A stretch of DNA of 64,000 nucleotides from the NCBI GenBank assembly GCA_030998225.1, contig JAPYXD010000755.1:1240001-1304000 (forward strand), written 5' to 3'. This document shows positions 48,353 through 60,720 of this stretch, in pieces. Below the pieces are notes generated by a model. It saw only the letters and a program-made list of their open reading frames with translations. It made no database searches and had not been told where the DNA came from. Both the position numbers and the translations under genes were made by a program. Position 1 is the first letter of the stretch; every line of letters begins with the position of its first letter. This DNA is from Diplolepis rosae (Eukaryota; Arthropoda; Insecta; Hymenoptera; Diplolepididae).

Positions 48353-48379
48353 AACTCAGGAAGTTACATACTATCAAAC

Positions 48380-48408
48380 GTTTCAACTCTGATCGGAGTC
48401 CTCATCAG
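48380..48408 (-). ncRNA. Hammerhead ribozyme-like core, left arm
   Basis: On the minus strand CTGATGA (48402-48408) is followed by a GGACTC...GAGTT stem and then GAAAC (48380-48384). That is the conserved hammerhead core: box 1, helix II, box 2. I could not find a convincing helix I with a cleavage triplet, so activity is doubtful. Penelope-like elements are the expected source. Confidence 0.5.
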
Positions 48409-48708
48409 TGATCTTTATTTATGTAATGTAGTATGATATGGTTACAAACTGAGAGATTGTAATTCCCTCAGACATTTTTTAAAATTTTATCCTACTTTTC
48501 CTGGCCACCTACATATGTTGACATAACACACTGGTCACTATGAAGTTATCTATGCAACTGTATGAGCTCATAGTGACCAGTGTGTTATGTCAAAATTTGT
48601 GGGTGGACAGGAAACGAAAGAGGAGAAAATTTAATAAATTGTCTGGGGAAACTACAATCTCTCAGTTTGTAACTATATCATACTACATTACATAAGAAAT
48701 AAAGATCA

Positions 48709-48737
48709 CTGATAAGGACTCCGATCAGAGTCGAAAC
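48709..48737 (+). ncRNA. Hammerhead ribozyme-like core, right arm (mutated)
   Basis: CTGATAA then GGACTC...GAGTC and GAAAC. Helix II is perfect here, but box 1 has A in place of the essential G (CTGATAA), so this arm should be inactive. Confidence 0.45.
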
Positions 48738-48765
48738 ATTTGAAAGTATGTAACCTTCTGAGTTT

Positions 48766-51700
48766 TATTTAACACTTTCTGCCTCATTGAGGTTTGGAAT
48801 GTCGGTTCACTTCCTCTGTTCAAGATCTCCAGGTTCGTTGTGAACAAATACTTTTAAGATGATTGGACAAATGTAATAATGGCAGAGAGGATTAGCAATG
48901 TGGATAGTTTTTGTACCGTGCTGACTCTATCATTGCACCATGTGCTGATTTTCAGGTGTCAAATATTTCTCCCCTCTTTATACACCTATCATGAGAAAGG
49001 AAATGCGCTCATCGATTTTTAATATTTGATGCATGGTCATCAAATTGTAGAAACGATTTTAGTTTCTAATATATTTCAGAGTAAATTGAAATGTATTTAA
49101 ATAGTCTAGGCTTATAATCATTATATGGATTAAAAGCCTTAACAAAATTATTTAAATGTTCAGATGAGTCTTAGGTTTTGATTACAAAACGCACGTGGCC
49201 TTTGTTGCGGGAGAAGGAAGTGTGAATATGGAATATATGCTAGCCTTGCGATGTACAGCAGAGCACATCAAAATGTTTGTGGTGGCATACAGTGCATGGG
49301 TGTACGTGCGCTGGGCATCTCTCCCTCTTTCTCTCTCTTGCTTCCTCTCTTTTCTCTTTTATTATTCTCTTTTATTGTAATAATATAGTTGCGAGTTTGC
49401 TATCATTCATTCTCTTTTCTATTCTATTATCCCTCTACTCATCCTAGTTCTTACATCATCGTTCTCGTTTGACACTCATTTCTCGCGTTTCTCCCATTCT
49501 CTTATTTCATACTTTTATTGTCCCTAACGATCGAGTGCCTATGCACTCTCGTTATCAATTAATCTACATAATATAACATTGATGCACCTGGAAAACAAAC
49601 CGACGAAATAGTCTTACTTTTAAGTTTTATTTAAACTTTTAAAAATTTGATTGAAATGTATTTAAATAACTCGACTTAATTAATTTAGAAATTACTCTAC
49701 ATCTCAAGACCAGCTCGCATGACCAGAAATGCTGAGTTGCATTAGCCATTGGAATGCAATCAGGTTATGAACGCTCAAAAGTGTGCATTTAATTCACTTC
49801 TAAAAGCAATTGATATTGCATAAATTAGATTTTTTCCATTAATCAAAACATTTTCCAAAAAATATTGTACACTTTGGACCGCCCGTAACACTTGGTACAA
49901 CTGCTGCCAAAGCATTAACCAAGTCGGACTCAAACACAATTTTCTGTTTTAGAGGAACTTGTGAATATTCTACCGAGTTCAGTTGTGTATTAATGCTAAA
50001 AATAAGGAACTCGGTATATAAATTTCTTCGTGCGATTTGAATAGGAAAAGTGTGTTGAAAATAATTGTTCCAAGATAAGAGTCAGAAAGACTCAAATGAT
50101 GGTACCAATACTCTCTTCAGATTAATCAAATCAGCCTTAAGGTGGAACTCCTGGTTAATCCGAACTATTTTAATTGCTTAACATTGAATAAAATTATGAC
50201 AGTTGTCCTGGTCATTTTCAAGGTCAAACCCCTGAGCAACTTTGCAGCTTAATTTATTTTGGAGTAACATATGCAATTTTGATCTAAGTACAATAATAGA
50301 TCACTGGAGAGACACTCAAAGCAACTTAAAAAAATACAATATAATATAAATATTATTTATTTTTCGATTTTTTCAAATAGTACAATATTTGAATAAGATG
50401 GCACATTACACGTAATCAAAACTTTTAATTGAATATACCAGGAAAGTCCCACATTGTTGTGTTTTAATTCATTCCACGACGTATATTTTGCAACTTGGTT
50501 AAAATCACCGAATACCAGGTGACATAGTCACTTGTCGCATATCGTAGATGCTTTATGCGAGATACTTGAAACAACCTGCCTCTAGCTATGACAATAGCGC
50601 GCATTAAAGAGGAGGAAAACACAAGAAAACGAATCGCAACGTAACATGCTGCCACGATCAATGGCAACAACTTATGGAATTTGCTTACATATGATAAAAA
50701 TATGAAACGATACAAAGGTATTTACTTATTTTCCAAAGGTAAGTACTCTGATCTCTGGACGGGTACAAAATAGAAGAGACGTCAATGTACTTTTAAACGA
50801 AGCACTTCTTTTTGCCGGAGTTTTGTTTAATTATAATCGGTATATTTGTATGAACTGGTTTTCCGTGTGCACGATATTAAAATCTTCCAACCTCTTTGTG
50901 AACCTTCTTCGGCGTAGATTTTGATTTTCAGGAAACCGAATAGTTTTAACGTCCGTAAGCTGCGAGATTTTCTCGTGTTTCCAGCAGATTGATTACAAGT
51001 TAATTTGATGAATTCTTCGTTTGTCCGGCTACTTTGAAAACTCCTAACTTTATTTGATCAAATATTAAAAACTTCTAACACGAGCTTTACCGTGACGCGA
51101 GCCTTCTGAACTGTGGACGGCGTCTAATTAACGCAAGGACAATTTTTATAATGAGAAACTTGCTTGTCAACATTTTTCTTCTGACTCCAATTATTAATTC
51201 GGCTTGCCCTCGCTTGACAGATCGAATTGGGCAGTTTGGTGAGACAATTTTGATAAGCTTTGGATATTTTAGGTGATTTGGAAACGATTGAAGTTTAACG
51301 GTTAGAGTTTAGATTGCTCGAAAGCTTTGATGACATTCACTTGTTCTTTACTATGTGAAATTTTGTTATTGATATCATTTTAATGCTACTCTTTTCTATT
51401 CAATCAACCATCCGTAATTTTTAATCATTTATCATTTAATAATTGATCAATTATCATTGTTCGATAAATTGATGGTCAACAGTTAGTTGTATAGTCAATC
51501 AATAATTGGCTATTTATAGTGGAGCATATTTTGTGCCGTTTCCATAATTGTGGAAAATGATATTTTTATCTTGCTGACCATATTTACTGTCGATCAGGTT
51601 CATTCATCAAAATATAATTATTATTTCTACTCATCTTCATCAGCTACGAGATAAAAAATATACTAAGGAATGTACTGCTTCGTGTGTGTGCCAGCACATG

Positions 51701-52201
51701 AGTTCATTCACTCTTCTGTCTCTCTTCTTCTCACTTCTCAACTTTGCTTCACTATGACAATAACGTTTTCTTGTTGTTCTATTTCAATTAATTTCTAAAA
51801 TGGAAATTTGGAAACTGCATTGATGCATTGAGTGTTAAATTCATATTCATATCAAATTGGCATTTACGTATTTTCCTTTTCAGTAGTTATCTCTCCCTTT
51901 TGTATGTAATTTGCAAACATATTTTAACAATAGGTCCGTCAGTTTAGAGCGCTCGTAACATGTAATATTTTTTTCAAGCTTTTATTGCTTAAAATATTCA
52001 ATGAATAAAACATTCTTCCAATTTCCTTTTATTTAGTTTTGAAGCTATACACATCAAAGAGTACAAAATCAGATTTAAAATTTTTTTAGGAATCCGGTAT
52101 GAGGACCTGTTTAACGATGTATCCTTTTCAATGCACAATAATTATACCATCTTCAAAATTGTATTTTTGTTTCATCGTTCTCTGCTTTCTGTTTCATGTA
52201 G
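48766..52201. other. Gene-free interval upstream of the Relish exons
   Basis: No recognisable coding exon was found. A pyrimidine-rich tract (tctctccctctttctctctc) lies at about 49317-49380. Upstream Relish exons or its promoter could lie here, but I cannot place them. Confidence 0.4.
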
Positions 52202-52345
52202 GTCACCCACAACTGAGTCTTATTAGAAATTTGGATCCAATCTCAATGGATACTTCAGGAATCTGCGGCTTGGAGGCATCTCCAATGTCAGTTGATTCTT
52301 CTCCAAGACATGCCACTAGCTACATCACTTTTGCGGATGACGCTG
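52202..52345 (+). CDS. Rel: Candidate 5' coding exon of Relish (tentative)
   Basis: The exon is bounded by a pyrimidine-rich ttctgtttcatgtag acceptor and a CTG|GTATTC donor. It encodes an S/P/D-rich segment including M-D-T-S-G-I-C-G-L and S-P-M-S-V-D-S-S-P-R, ending F-A-D-D-A. It ends one base into a codon, and the next exon begins with the two missing bases, so the junction reads through in frame. Such low-complexity segments usually precede the Rel homology domain. Identity as Relish depends on this phase match and position; the segment itself has no diagnostic motif. Confidence 0.55.
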
Positions 52346-52512
52346 GTATTCATATTTATGTGTATTCAAAATTTAGTTAGTTTTTTATTTCCACGCTTTA
52401 ATTTATTGAAATTATTTCAAAGCTAAAAATACTTATTTAACATTTATTAAAAATATCTTTTTATTTAAATAACAAAATATAAATTTGGGGTATGACAGCC
52501 AAAGATGTTAAG

Positions 52513-52962
52513 AGGGTAGTACCGTGTGACGCGCCTTTTTTTAACGTTTATTTAGATGCCGACTGTCTCTATCGCCGCATCGGTCCATTTTCAAACACGA
52601 TGTTTACACGTCGAGTGAATAACGGTTACCGCTGGTATGCAAAAACAAAATTTTATACCTGTATATATCTATGTCGTTTACTATAATACGTTACTTATTA
52701 TATGTACACCTGAGTAGATATATAAAAATAAACACAGAAGGGACAAGAGAGTGGGGATGCCGGAGCTGCTGCTGCCGACGAGCACTGCTGTTTGGAGCGT
52801 TACAATATACCTGCGGCGCGCTCGCTTCTTTTGGCTATATCTTTAAAAGTATTTTGAATTTCAATCTGAAATTTTTACACAATATTTTCAACATATTTTA
52901 CTTGCGAAATATGTCAAAAACCTAACATCGATTTTTTGAAGTCGACACACGGTGCTACCCCC
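52513..52962. mobile_element. MITE with GGGTAGTACCGTGTG-type inverted ends, in a Relish intron
   Basis: The left end agggtagtaccgtgtg (from about 52513) is matched by cacacggtgctaccccct at the right (to about 52962). The interior has a GC-rich patch near 52740-52830. There is no transposase. Confidence 0.7.
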
Positions 52963-53059
52963 TGAAACGCCATTTCTGGGTTTTAGGCCCAAGTTTGTTG
53001 TTCACAATATTTTTGGAATATATTATTTCATAATTAAGATATAATATAGTGACAGGGTT

Positions 53060-53860
53060 GTTTGGGTAAGAATTAAAACAAAGCCAGTCGAAACACTTAT
53101 TATTCAAGTCTACATACCAACGTCAGCATACAAGAACGACGAAGTAGAGTGCGTTTATGAGGAGATAAAGGAGGTATTAAAAGGAGTTAAAGGAATTAAA
53201 GAATCGGACAATCTGATCCTAGTAAGAGACTGGACCGCGGTAGTAGGAGAAAGAAAAGAGGGAAATATTGTAGAAGAACATGGGTTAGGTAAACGAAATG
53301 AACGTGGAGACAGGTTAATAGAATGTTGTGCGTAACATAAGCTAGTCATAGCAAAGATTTAGGAACCAAATCAAAGATTGTGGGAGCCATCCGAGTACAG
53401 ATATAGACAATGACCACAACCCAGTTATTATAAAATGTACTCTTAAGTTCAAGACAACAAAGAAGGTGACAAGGACAGATAAATGTAATACCGGGAAGCT
53501 AAAGGACAAAAAGACAAGGGAACTTTTTCAGAAAGCGGTAAGGGATAAACTCGTTAAAACAGGGGATAGCGTAGTAGGTATTATCAATGACAGATGGACA
53601 AATACTAAACACGTTATTCGAAAAGCTACATAAGAGGTATTAAGGAAAGAAACAAGAGCAACTAGGAAACCGTGGATAGATAAAGAACATAAGAATTCAT
53701 GAATGGGAGAAGGAGATGCAAGAATGCTAGAGACGAGGCAGGGAAAACGCAATATAAGAGACTCGGGAACGAAGTGCAGAGAAGATGCAAAAAAAGCGAA
53801 ATGAAAAGACTTCGCTCAGGATAGGAACAGATGGAGAGCTGTATCAAACCAGTCTCAGGA
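53060..53860 (+). pseudogene. RTE-like LINE endonuclease fragment, in a Relish intron
   Basis: The frame reads L-I-I-Q-V-Y-I-P-T-S-A and then D-W-T-A-V-V-G-E (catalytic D-W-N changed to D-W-T), with G-L-G-K-R-N-E-R-G-D-R-L. Further on comes D-N-D-H-N-P-V-I, the D-H box, in a shifted frame. These are the apurinic endonuclease motifs found in RTE-type LINEs and in craniofacial-development-protein-2-like sequences. Stops interrupt it (about 53333, 53631, 53699). RT is absent. Confidence 0.8.
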
Positions 53861-54739
53861 CTGCTGACTATATAAAAACAACATAAAAAGTTTTAGTTAA
53901 GGAAATGATTAACTGGGGAGAAAATTAGACTTAGTTACAGTCAATAGTTTATATTTTAGTGGGAGTTCAGAAAAAACAGGATTAAAAATATATTATTCTG
54001 ATATACGGAAAATAAATCTAAGAAAATGCTTTTAAAATTCAAACAGATACTATTAGAGTACTTTTAGAAGATTTGTCTCAGTGGATTTGTGAGAGTTTAT
54101 TGTAACCGCATTTACTAGGTTCATCTATCAGATGACAGAGCAGCTTAGTAAACTCTGCTAGAGTACTTCAACCTGATGTGCGCGCATGCGTTATTTGAAC
54201 TATATTTCATAAAGTCAACAGTTGTGTGAGCTTAAACTTACATAAACTTAAAGTTACATAAATCACACATTAATCACTGTGAATATAATGGTGAACTTGA
54301 TGACGCCGGTGACTGCCATGCGACCAATCGTTTTATAAACTAAATACTAAATAATACTAAATTTGAATGACAAAACGGTGTATAACGTTACGCATGCGTA
54401 CTAAATTTCCAAACCAATGTGGTTAAAAAATGTAGAAAATTTTTCTAGAGTGGAAACTAGCCGAATAATTTTGAGTAACTATAACGATTTTATTAAAAAC
54501 TATAGCAAGTTTTATTATAATTCGCTTTATTGAAATCTATTGGAGTAATTTGAATGGATTTGGATTGGGTATTTTTTTTCTTGTGGGTTGTATACACAAA
54601 TACATCAGAATTTTTCAGCAAATAATGTTAATTTTTAAAAAAGTGATGCATAAATTATTATGCTGTGCGATCCTTCATATCTAGAACTTGTGAATGTTAA
54701 GTTGGCAGCTGTTAAATAGAAAAATGAATCACTTTATAG

Positions 54740-54885
54740 TTCTTGGACTTCCACAAATTAAGATTTTGGTCCAGCCTGTCGATAAATTTAGATTTCGGTA
54801 TAAATCTGAAATGATGGGAACCCACGGAAGTCTTCTGGGGGAAAAAGATGATACAAGTCAAAGAAAAGAAGTTCCAACTGTAGAA
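54740..54885 (+). CDS. Rel: Relish exon: start of the Rel homology domain
   Basis: The exon lies between a ctttatag acceptor and GAA|GTGAGT. It encodes L-G-L-P-Q-I-K-I-L-V-Q-P followed by the DNA-recognition loop F-R-F-R-Y-K-S-E-M and G-T-H-G-S-L-L-G, ending P-T-V-E. R-F-R-Y-K-S-E-M with G-T-H-G-S-L is characteristic of Relish rather than Dorsal, which has R-F-R-Y-x-C-E. Relish is the NF-kB factor of the IMD immune pathway. The exon starts with the last two bases of a Val codon and ends on a codon boundary. Confidence 0.93.
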
Positions 54886-54959
54886 GTGAGTTTATTATTT
54901 TTATTATTTAACAAAATGTATGCTTTCAAGAGTATATTTTGAAATAATATGATTTTCAG

Positions 54960-55123
54960 CTTATCAATTATCCTGGAAATGCTATTATTAGATGTTCTCT
55001 TGTTACATCTGAAGAAGAAAACCGAATGCCTCATGCTCATCATTTAGTAAAAAAGGAAGACAATAAAGAGTTTCATGACTTTCATGAAATTGAGGTTTCT
55101 GTTGAGAACGGACATATAGCTGC
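54960..55123 (+). CDS. Rel: Relish exon: Rel homology domain, middle part
   Basis: A 74-bp intron (GTGAGT...TTTTCAG) separates it from the previous exon, phase 0. It encodes L-I-N-Y-P-G-N-A-I-I-R-C-S-L and P-H-A-H-H-L-V, both standard Rel-domain core motifs. It ends in G-H-I-A-A at a GC|GTATGT donor, two bases into a codon. The following intron is 8.7 kb and is filled with mobile elements. Confidence 0.93.
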
Positions 55124-56167
55124 GTATGTGTTTCAAATAATATTTTTATTTACATAATATGAATAAACATATTCGTTGTTATGACATATAAAAATTTACA
55201 ATTATTCTACTGTTTTTAGAGTTCAATTGATGAAAGTATATTGTGTAATAAGTGTGAAAATCTTGCAAATACAGATAAGTGTGAGATTTGCAGCACAAGT
55301 CAGAGGTGAGGTCAAGGCGGAGTTCAAGTCAATTCGTCTCTGGCTCATACTGCTAACTTTACACTCGTCTGTGATTACATTCTTTTCCCACTTGTTATAC
55401 GCGTTATTTTTTATAACAAATGTCAAGAATATTCTGTCAACCAAAATAGCTTAAATTTAGTTTATCATGTTGAAATGTTAAATTAAATTAAAATTATAAA
55501 TTAAATTAAATGTTAAATGTTTAAATTTAGTTAAAATTAAGTTTATCATGGGGTTGTGCGCATGCACAACAGTAGTAAATATCATTCCTCACATCTACCT
55601 GAAATCTCTTTCTGCACGCTTTACACGCACGGTAAATGAGACATTTCTTACATTTGTCATAAAAAATATCACGTGCATCATGTAAGAAAATCAATCACAA
55701 TCAAACCACAATATACTAAAGTATTGCAATCGAAAGTAAACACATCCTTGACGGAAGTACATCGATACTTTTATTATTCTACTTCAGTAATATGGCACAG
55801 TGACCATCTTTGTGAGTTTAGATTCGACACAGTAGCGAACCCGGAACTAATAGCGCTGAGTGTCATTTTGTCCGGGTTTTATACTCGTACAGCAACTCAC
55901 GTACGACTTCAAAATTTGATCAAATATTGATTAATATCTGATTTGTTTGAGTGCATTGGTTCCTATAATATATAGCGTTTTATATAAATAACAATAAGAA
56001 AGTTTTTTTTTCAAATTGGTCACCGAAAAATATACCATATAATTTCCTTTCTTCAGAAAAATGGAAAATCTAATGAAATCTAATTTGAAACATAATTACT
56101 GGAATTTAAGTCTCGTACGGTACATTTTTGTGGCCTCCTGTTTGCCCATTGCCTTTTTAGACCATAG
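55124..56167. other. Start of the 8.7-kb Relish intron
   Basis: AT-rich intron sequence. The short ORFs at 55227-55454 and 55673-55930 show no family features. Confidence 0.6.
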
Positions 56168-56671
56168 ATGGCATCCGATCAATCTGAATGGTTGACATGG
56201 CCGTACCTCGTGCAACCTTTTCAAAGTAAACTAAGTGTACTTGTCAAAAATGCATTTGCGCTAGAGGATTGCGCTGATTCGTATGCCATTTTAGGCCATG
56301 TCCGTTACATTTCCGGTTCTGGTATATTCACTGAATTGCAGCAAAACCATATGAACTCATACCGAATCCCCAAAGTTCCACCTTTCTTTTGTGAAGACCC
56401 TTCCTCATGGATCCTATAAATCGAATGCTTCTTTAACCAGGTGCATATCGTCCACGAAAGGACAAAGGTGGACTTTGTAACCGCAAACCTTGATTTCGAC
56501 GTGATAGCTCACGTTATGGATCTTCAAACCGCGCACTCTTTGCACGCAGACACTTGTACTCTAATTAAAAACCAGATATTATCCGAATTTTCTGCTTCAT
56601 CGAAAAGTCGGTTTCGCAAGTTTCTGACGGGTGGAGCTCTTGTCCATGTCCCTGATTTTGATACGTCAGTG
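56168..56671 (+). pseudogene. Ty3/gypsy gag fragment, split by the Transib-like element
   Basis: One frame with a TAA at 56417-56419. The motifs V-P-P-F-F-C-E-D-P-S-S-W, V-T-A-N-L-D-F-D-V and L-I-K-N-Q-I-L-S-E-F...R-F-R-K-F-L-T-G-G match the capsid region of insect gypsy gag. The frame is cut at 56671 by CACAGTG. The gag text resumes at 63419. Confidence 0.8.
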
Positions 56672-57341
56672 CACAGTGGTCTGAAAAAGGAATTTTCTGT
56701 TCATAATCGACTATAGGTCGTATTTCTTAACGGATTTTGAATTTTCTTTTCTAGAAATTCTCAGCATTCAATTTTTAAGAGAATTTTCGATCACGATTTT
56801 TTAATTCTCATAGGACAGAATTTATTAATATATTACTATTAATATTCAAGTTGATTATTGTAAATAATTTTTTTAAACAAATTCTTACTTGCGTGTATTT
56901 ATCGTCAAAAACATTGTTTATTTCACTCTTATTACTAAGATTTTTCATAAGAGTCATAATGTGCACCGAAAAATTCACATAAATTGACAATTACTATTGT
57001 GATAAACGTTTTTATGAACGAAATCTCATCTCATCAGTTTTAATTACAGATAGATCGACTTTTCGGACCAGAAGTGGTTCATAATTGCCTTCAAAAGCAT
57101 TTTTAAACTTCAATCGTGATTAAACTTGAAAGGAAAAAATAATGTTTTCCAATTATTGTAGGAATGACATTTTTTGTGATAATTAACGAACGAAATTAAT
57201 TAAAAAGTAATTTATATGATTGTGATTAAAAAAATTTCAACTAAAAACTTGAATTTATCATTTTTTCTTAAAAGTAAGCCGTTTTTTACAGAAATTATCT
57301 ACCAATAAGTTAACATTGATTCTAAGGCTGTATATGAGATA

Positions 57342-59327
57342 CTACATAACAATTTGTATAATTGTTAATAACATTTTATATGAAAAAATGTCACAATTTG
57401 CCGTTTCATAGTGGAAAAAAATAACTTTTTCATCAATTATTGTTGAGATAAGCTCAATTGTGATACGTAACCAATAATCGGTCGTGGATTCGAATTGTTT
57501 GATTAGTTCTTCGATTTCATGATCAAGTTCAACTTCAACTTTTTTCCATTCAGGCGTTAAGGATGCAGTGAAAAGATCTGAGGACTCAAGAAATTTGTGA
57601 ATGTGGTCGTGCATAGTATGCCAACGACATATCTTTCGTGTATTGAACTGTCAAATATACTTGACATACGAGTTTTGAGCCTAGGAAGCCTCTTCGGAAT
57701 ACATGCCAATTGGTAGCATAAAATTCTCCATAACTTTTCCCCCATGTAGCAGTATTTTGTATTTTGTGAGCTGAAGAAGGCATGCAGTACCATGGATATA
57801 AGCTCACATAGAGTTTTGCCGTCCTAAAATCATACTCGTTGAAAAAGAGAGGGGGAATTTCTCTGCTACTAGCTAGCATTTGTATTACGTTCCTGAAAAT
57901 TTCAATCGTTTTCTCATTTACTCCAGTTATTTCTGAACCTTGACGAATATCCGAGAAAAACTGGCGAGCCTTATTACCACAATTAGAGTTGCCAGATCCT
58001 TGACTTGAATGATCAATTATTAACCCCATCTTCTCCTTAAATATCTTATCCAGGCATGTAATGTAGAAAGACCAAATTCAAAGTTGAATACAATTTCTGT
58101 TTTTTGCTTTACATGCTCTAGATCGTTCATTTCTTATGATGTCGCTCTGCAAATGTAGCAAGTAGAAGATTATGGAGCATCGGAGAGAGCTGTAGACACT
58201 TTTCCATCCACCATAGTTAATTTCATTTCCGCTGTAACTATGTACATGTCATTAATCATGGTAATTGTTGTGGGACTAAGTTTCTGAATTTAAATTTTGA
58301 AATTGTTAGTTTCCTATTTTGTCAATTTATTAGTTTCCTTTACATATTTAAGCATAATTGGTATACAAAGTTTTGGTGAGGAAGTATGAGGATCCATCCA
58401 AACTGTTTCGGACGTGTTTTTCACCTTTAAGCATATGCACCATTGATGCTTTACACAATGAGTCATCAATCAAATTGTTGTTACTAAACTTCTGATTGTA
58501 TTTTGCATCAGTTGACCAAATAAGACCAAATAAGTGATCTTTAACCTATTCTCTGAAAGCGGAAGACATAAATTCGTATCTTTAAAGAGACGTTTAATAG
58601 TGTGATCCATGAGAAACTGAATTCTAACAATGGCTCCTCTCCTTCCGAGATATGAATATCTAAAGGGTAGCAATCTTTTTTAATCTCTAATACATTCTTA
58701 CAGGAAAAATAAATGTCAGCATTTCTTTCCTTAGCCTGCAAATGAATAGTATTATATGGATGCTTTAACAGTCCGACTTGTTACATAAAAATTGAAGCTT
58801 CTTCTGAAGAGTACGGCACAGATGATTCGCATTCAGATATACTGGAAATGTTTAGGTTTTTAGTATTCTTGGAATTTAAAAGAACGACCGTAGCATTTGC
58901 AATTTTTTTCTCCCACTTGTCCGTAGATTTCGCAAAAATGCATCCTGTATCTCAGCAACCGTGAAATTCTTTTCAATGGACATTAATTTTCCTCTCTTTG
59001 TCGCTGTAGAAGCTTCTTCGAACTTTATACAATAACTTTTCCTACCCTCTTTTGTTTTTATCCTGGAAAATGTAACAATGAAGTCAGTGTTCAGCCATTT
59101 TTCAAACTTCTTTTCAAACTGACTTTTTGAAAATGAAAATTATATACATTTTTATAAAAGACACCTGAAAAATACAAATGTAAATGATTAGATACTATTT
59201 ATAGATGTTCAGGATCAAGACTGTACTCAGTTTGTAAGAAACTTAACAAACCTTGCACGTCAGGTTTCTCATAGGTAATAAGAAAGACCCGAAGACCCCT
59301 CTTACGCACTTTAAGAGTATCCATCAT
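57342..59327 (-). pseudogene. RAG1/Transib-like transposase gene, several frame breaks
   Basis: ATG at 59327 (minus). The core has the RAG1-like order. A catalytic-type D lies in T-M-V-D-G-K (codon 58207-58209). Then come a C-Y-I-C zinc pair (about 58150), L-S-T-L-H-A-W-I-R (about 58060), K-M-G-L-I-I-D-H-S-S-Q-G-S-G (from about 58025), an A-R-Q-F-F motif, P-W-Y-C-M-P-S-S-A-H-K-I with a second H about 5 residues on, and S-E-E-A-S (about 57700), the position of the catalytic E. In RAG1 the zinc pair, the H-x4-H pair and the final E follow the same order. Stops lie near 58165, 58135, 57692 and 57655, with frameshifts near 58655, 58025 and 57770. The C-terminal codons run into the left inverted arm. 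The family assignment is inference from motif order plus termini. Confidence 0.65.
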
Positions 59328-60454
59328 TTTATTTTTTATTACTAATGGTATTATAGTAATTGAACAAAATAATAATAATCAGAAATAATAATATAAACAA
59401 TTAAAATGTACAAACCTGCATGAGATATTTTAAAATGACGCCAAATGTCAATCATTCATATAAAAAAGTTTCAGTGCAGCCTAACTTGTTTATATGAACC
59501 AAAACTAATATTCCTCTTACGAGAGCGCGTTAAAGAGACATCCACCTAGTGACGAATTTCGAACTATCACTTTTAGCGGGAATTTGGAATCGTCTTTAAT
59601 CAAAATGGTTCATCTGGATAGTTTTTTCAAACTATCCAAAGAATTGAAATAATTTCAGGTAAACAGATATCATAATGTTTACAAATATTTTATTTTGGAT
59701 CAATAAATTATATAATTGTTCATAAAATTATGATTATATTAAACCTCAATGAAGAACAAAGTGGTGGCCAGTAGTAGTAATATAATCGCTTTCTCCATGT
59801 GAAAATAATAAATGTAGTTTTGTTCATAAAATTGTTTATAGCAAACATATATAATTTCTCAATCAATATTGTTCTTTACGTATCACAATTTAGCTTATCT
59901 CAACAATAATGAATGAAAACATCATTTTTTTAAATCTAGTTTTAGAATCACTGTTAGGTTATTGGCGGATAATTTCCGTAAAAAACAGCTTTTTTGTATG
60001 AAAAAGTGATAAATCTAAGTTTTTGGTTAAAGAATGTGTATAGTAATCATATAAACAATTTTCTTATTAATTTCGTTGGCTAACACGTTGAATGCCACGA
60101 GGGTCACCGGTGATCGGCACTCAACTTAGCAGTGACGCCATCGGGGCCACCGGTGAACGGCATCGCATAATAGAAAATTCATCAATAATTTTCTTCTTTT
60201 AGTTAATTTAAATTAAGTTTTAAAATGCCTCTGCAGACAATTACGAATCACTTTTAATCCGAAAAATTAATGTATCTGTGATAAAAACTGATGAGATGAG
60301 AATTCGATTATAAAAATGTTTATAACAATAGTAATTGCTAACTTACAGTCTGTTCAACAAGAGCGAGTCCTCGATTTTTCGAAAACTATTAGAAATTTTG
60401 AAACGTTTTTTTTTTATAAATAAAAGTACTCTCGAAGGACTACGGCGCTACTAC

Positions 60455-60715
60455 CTAATAGATAGTCCAGTCCCCATCGTTGTCCAGAATGGTCTGGCAC
60501 CTTTTCGGCGTGCTTTCCACTAATTTTTCAGCGTACATTTTCGATTGGATTCGCATCAGGGGACTGTGATGGCCAGTCCAAAGTTGTGATGCCATTTTCT
60601 GTTTTCCAGGCGGTGCAGAGGCGGCTTCGATGTTTCTGGTCGTTATCTTCTTGTAAGATCCAATCGGCCGTATCGGCTCCAAACATCTTTGTAGCAGACC
60701 TTAGAAGACCACGTT
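60455..60715 (-). pseudogene. C-terminal part of the Tc1 transposase
   Basis: In the relevant minus frame it reads L-L-R-S-A-T-K-M-F-G-A-D, Q-E-D-N-D-Q-K-H-R (second catalytic D) and N-P-I-E-N-V (E). It then goes out of frame. It is separated from the N-terminal part by the LTR-like insertion. Confidence 0.8.
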
Positions 60716-60720
60716 CATAT

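Larger units (their letters stand above)
48353..48765. repeat. Large palindrome (~170-190-bp arms) with a perfect 26-bp inner stem
   Basis: The left arm from 48353 and the right arm to 48765 are near-identical inverted copies. At the centre, 48518-48543 and 48568-48593 are perfect inverted 26-mers around a 24-bp loop. The arms share the Penelope-type end sequence described in the next two entries, so this probably arose from two head-to-head Penelope-like ends. Confidence 0.85.

Noticed and set aside
50464..50715. 83-codon minus-strand ORF with a hydrophobic stretch
   Set aside because: No convincing splice context or homology; the hydrophobicity fits AT-rich chance coding.
55227..55930. Short ORFs in the Relish intron
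   Set aside because: They lie within a spliced intron on the coding strand and show no domain.
60280..60300. Hammerhead core at ctgatgagatgag
   Set aside because: No helix II or GAAA box follows, and the string is simply part of the Transib-like arm (also inverted at about 57026).
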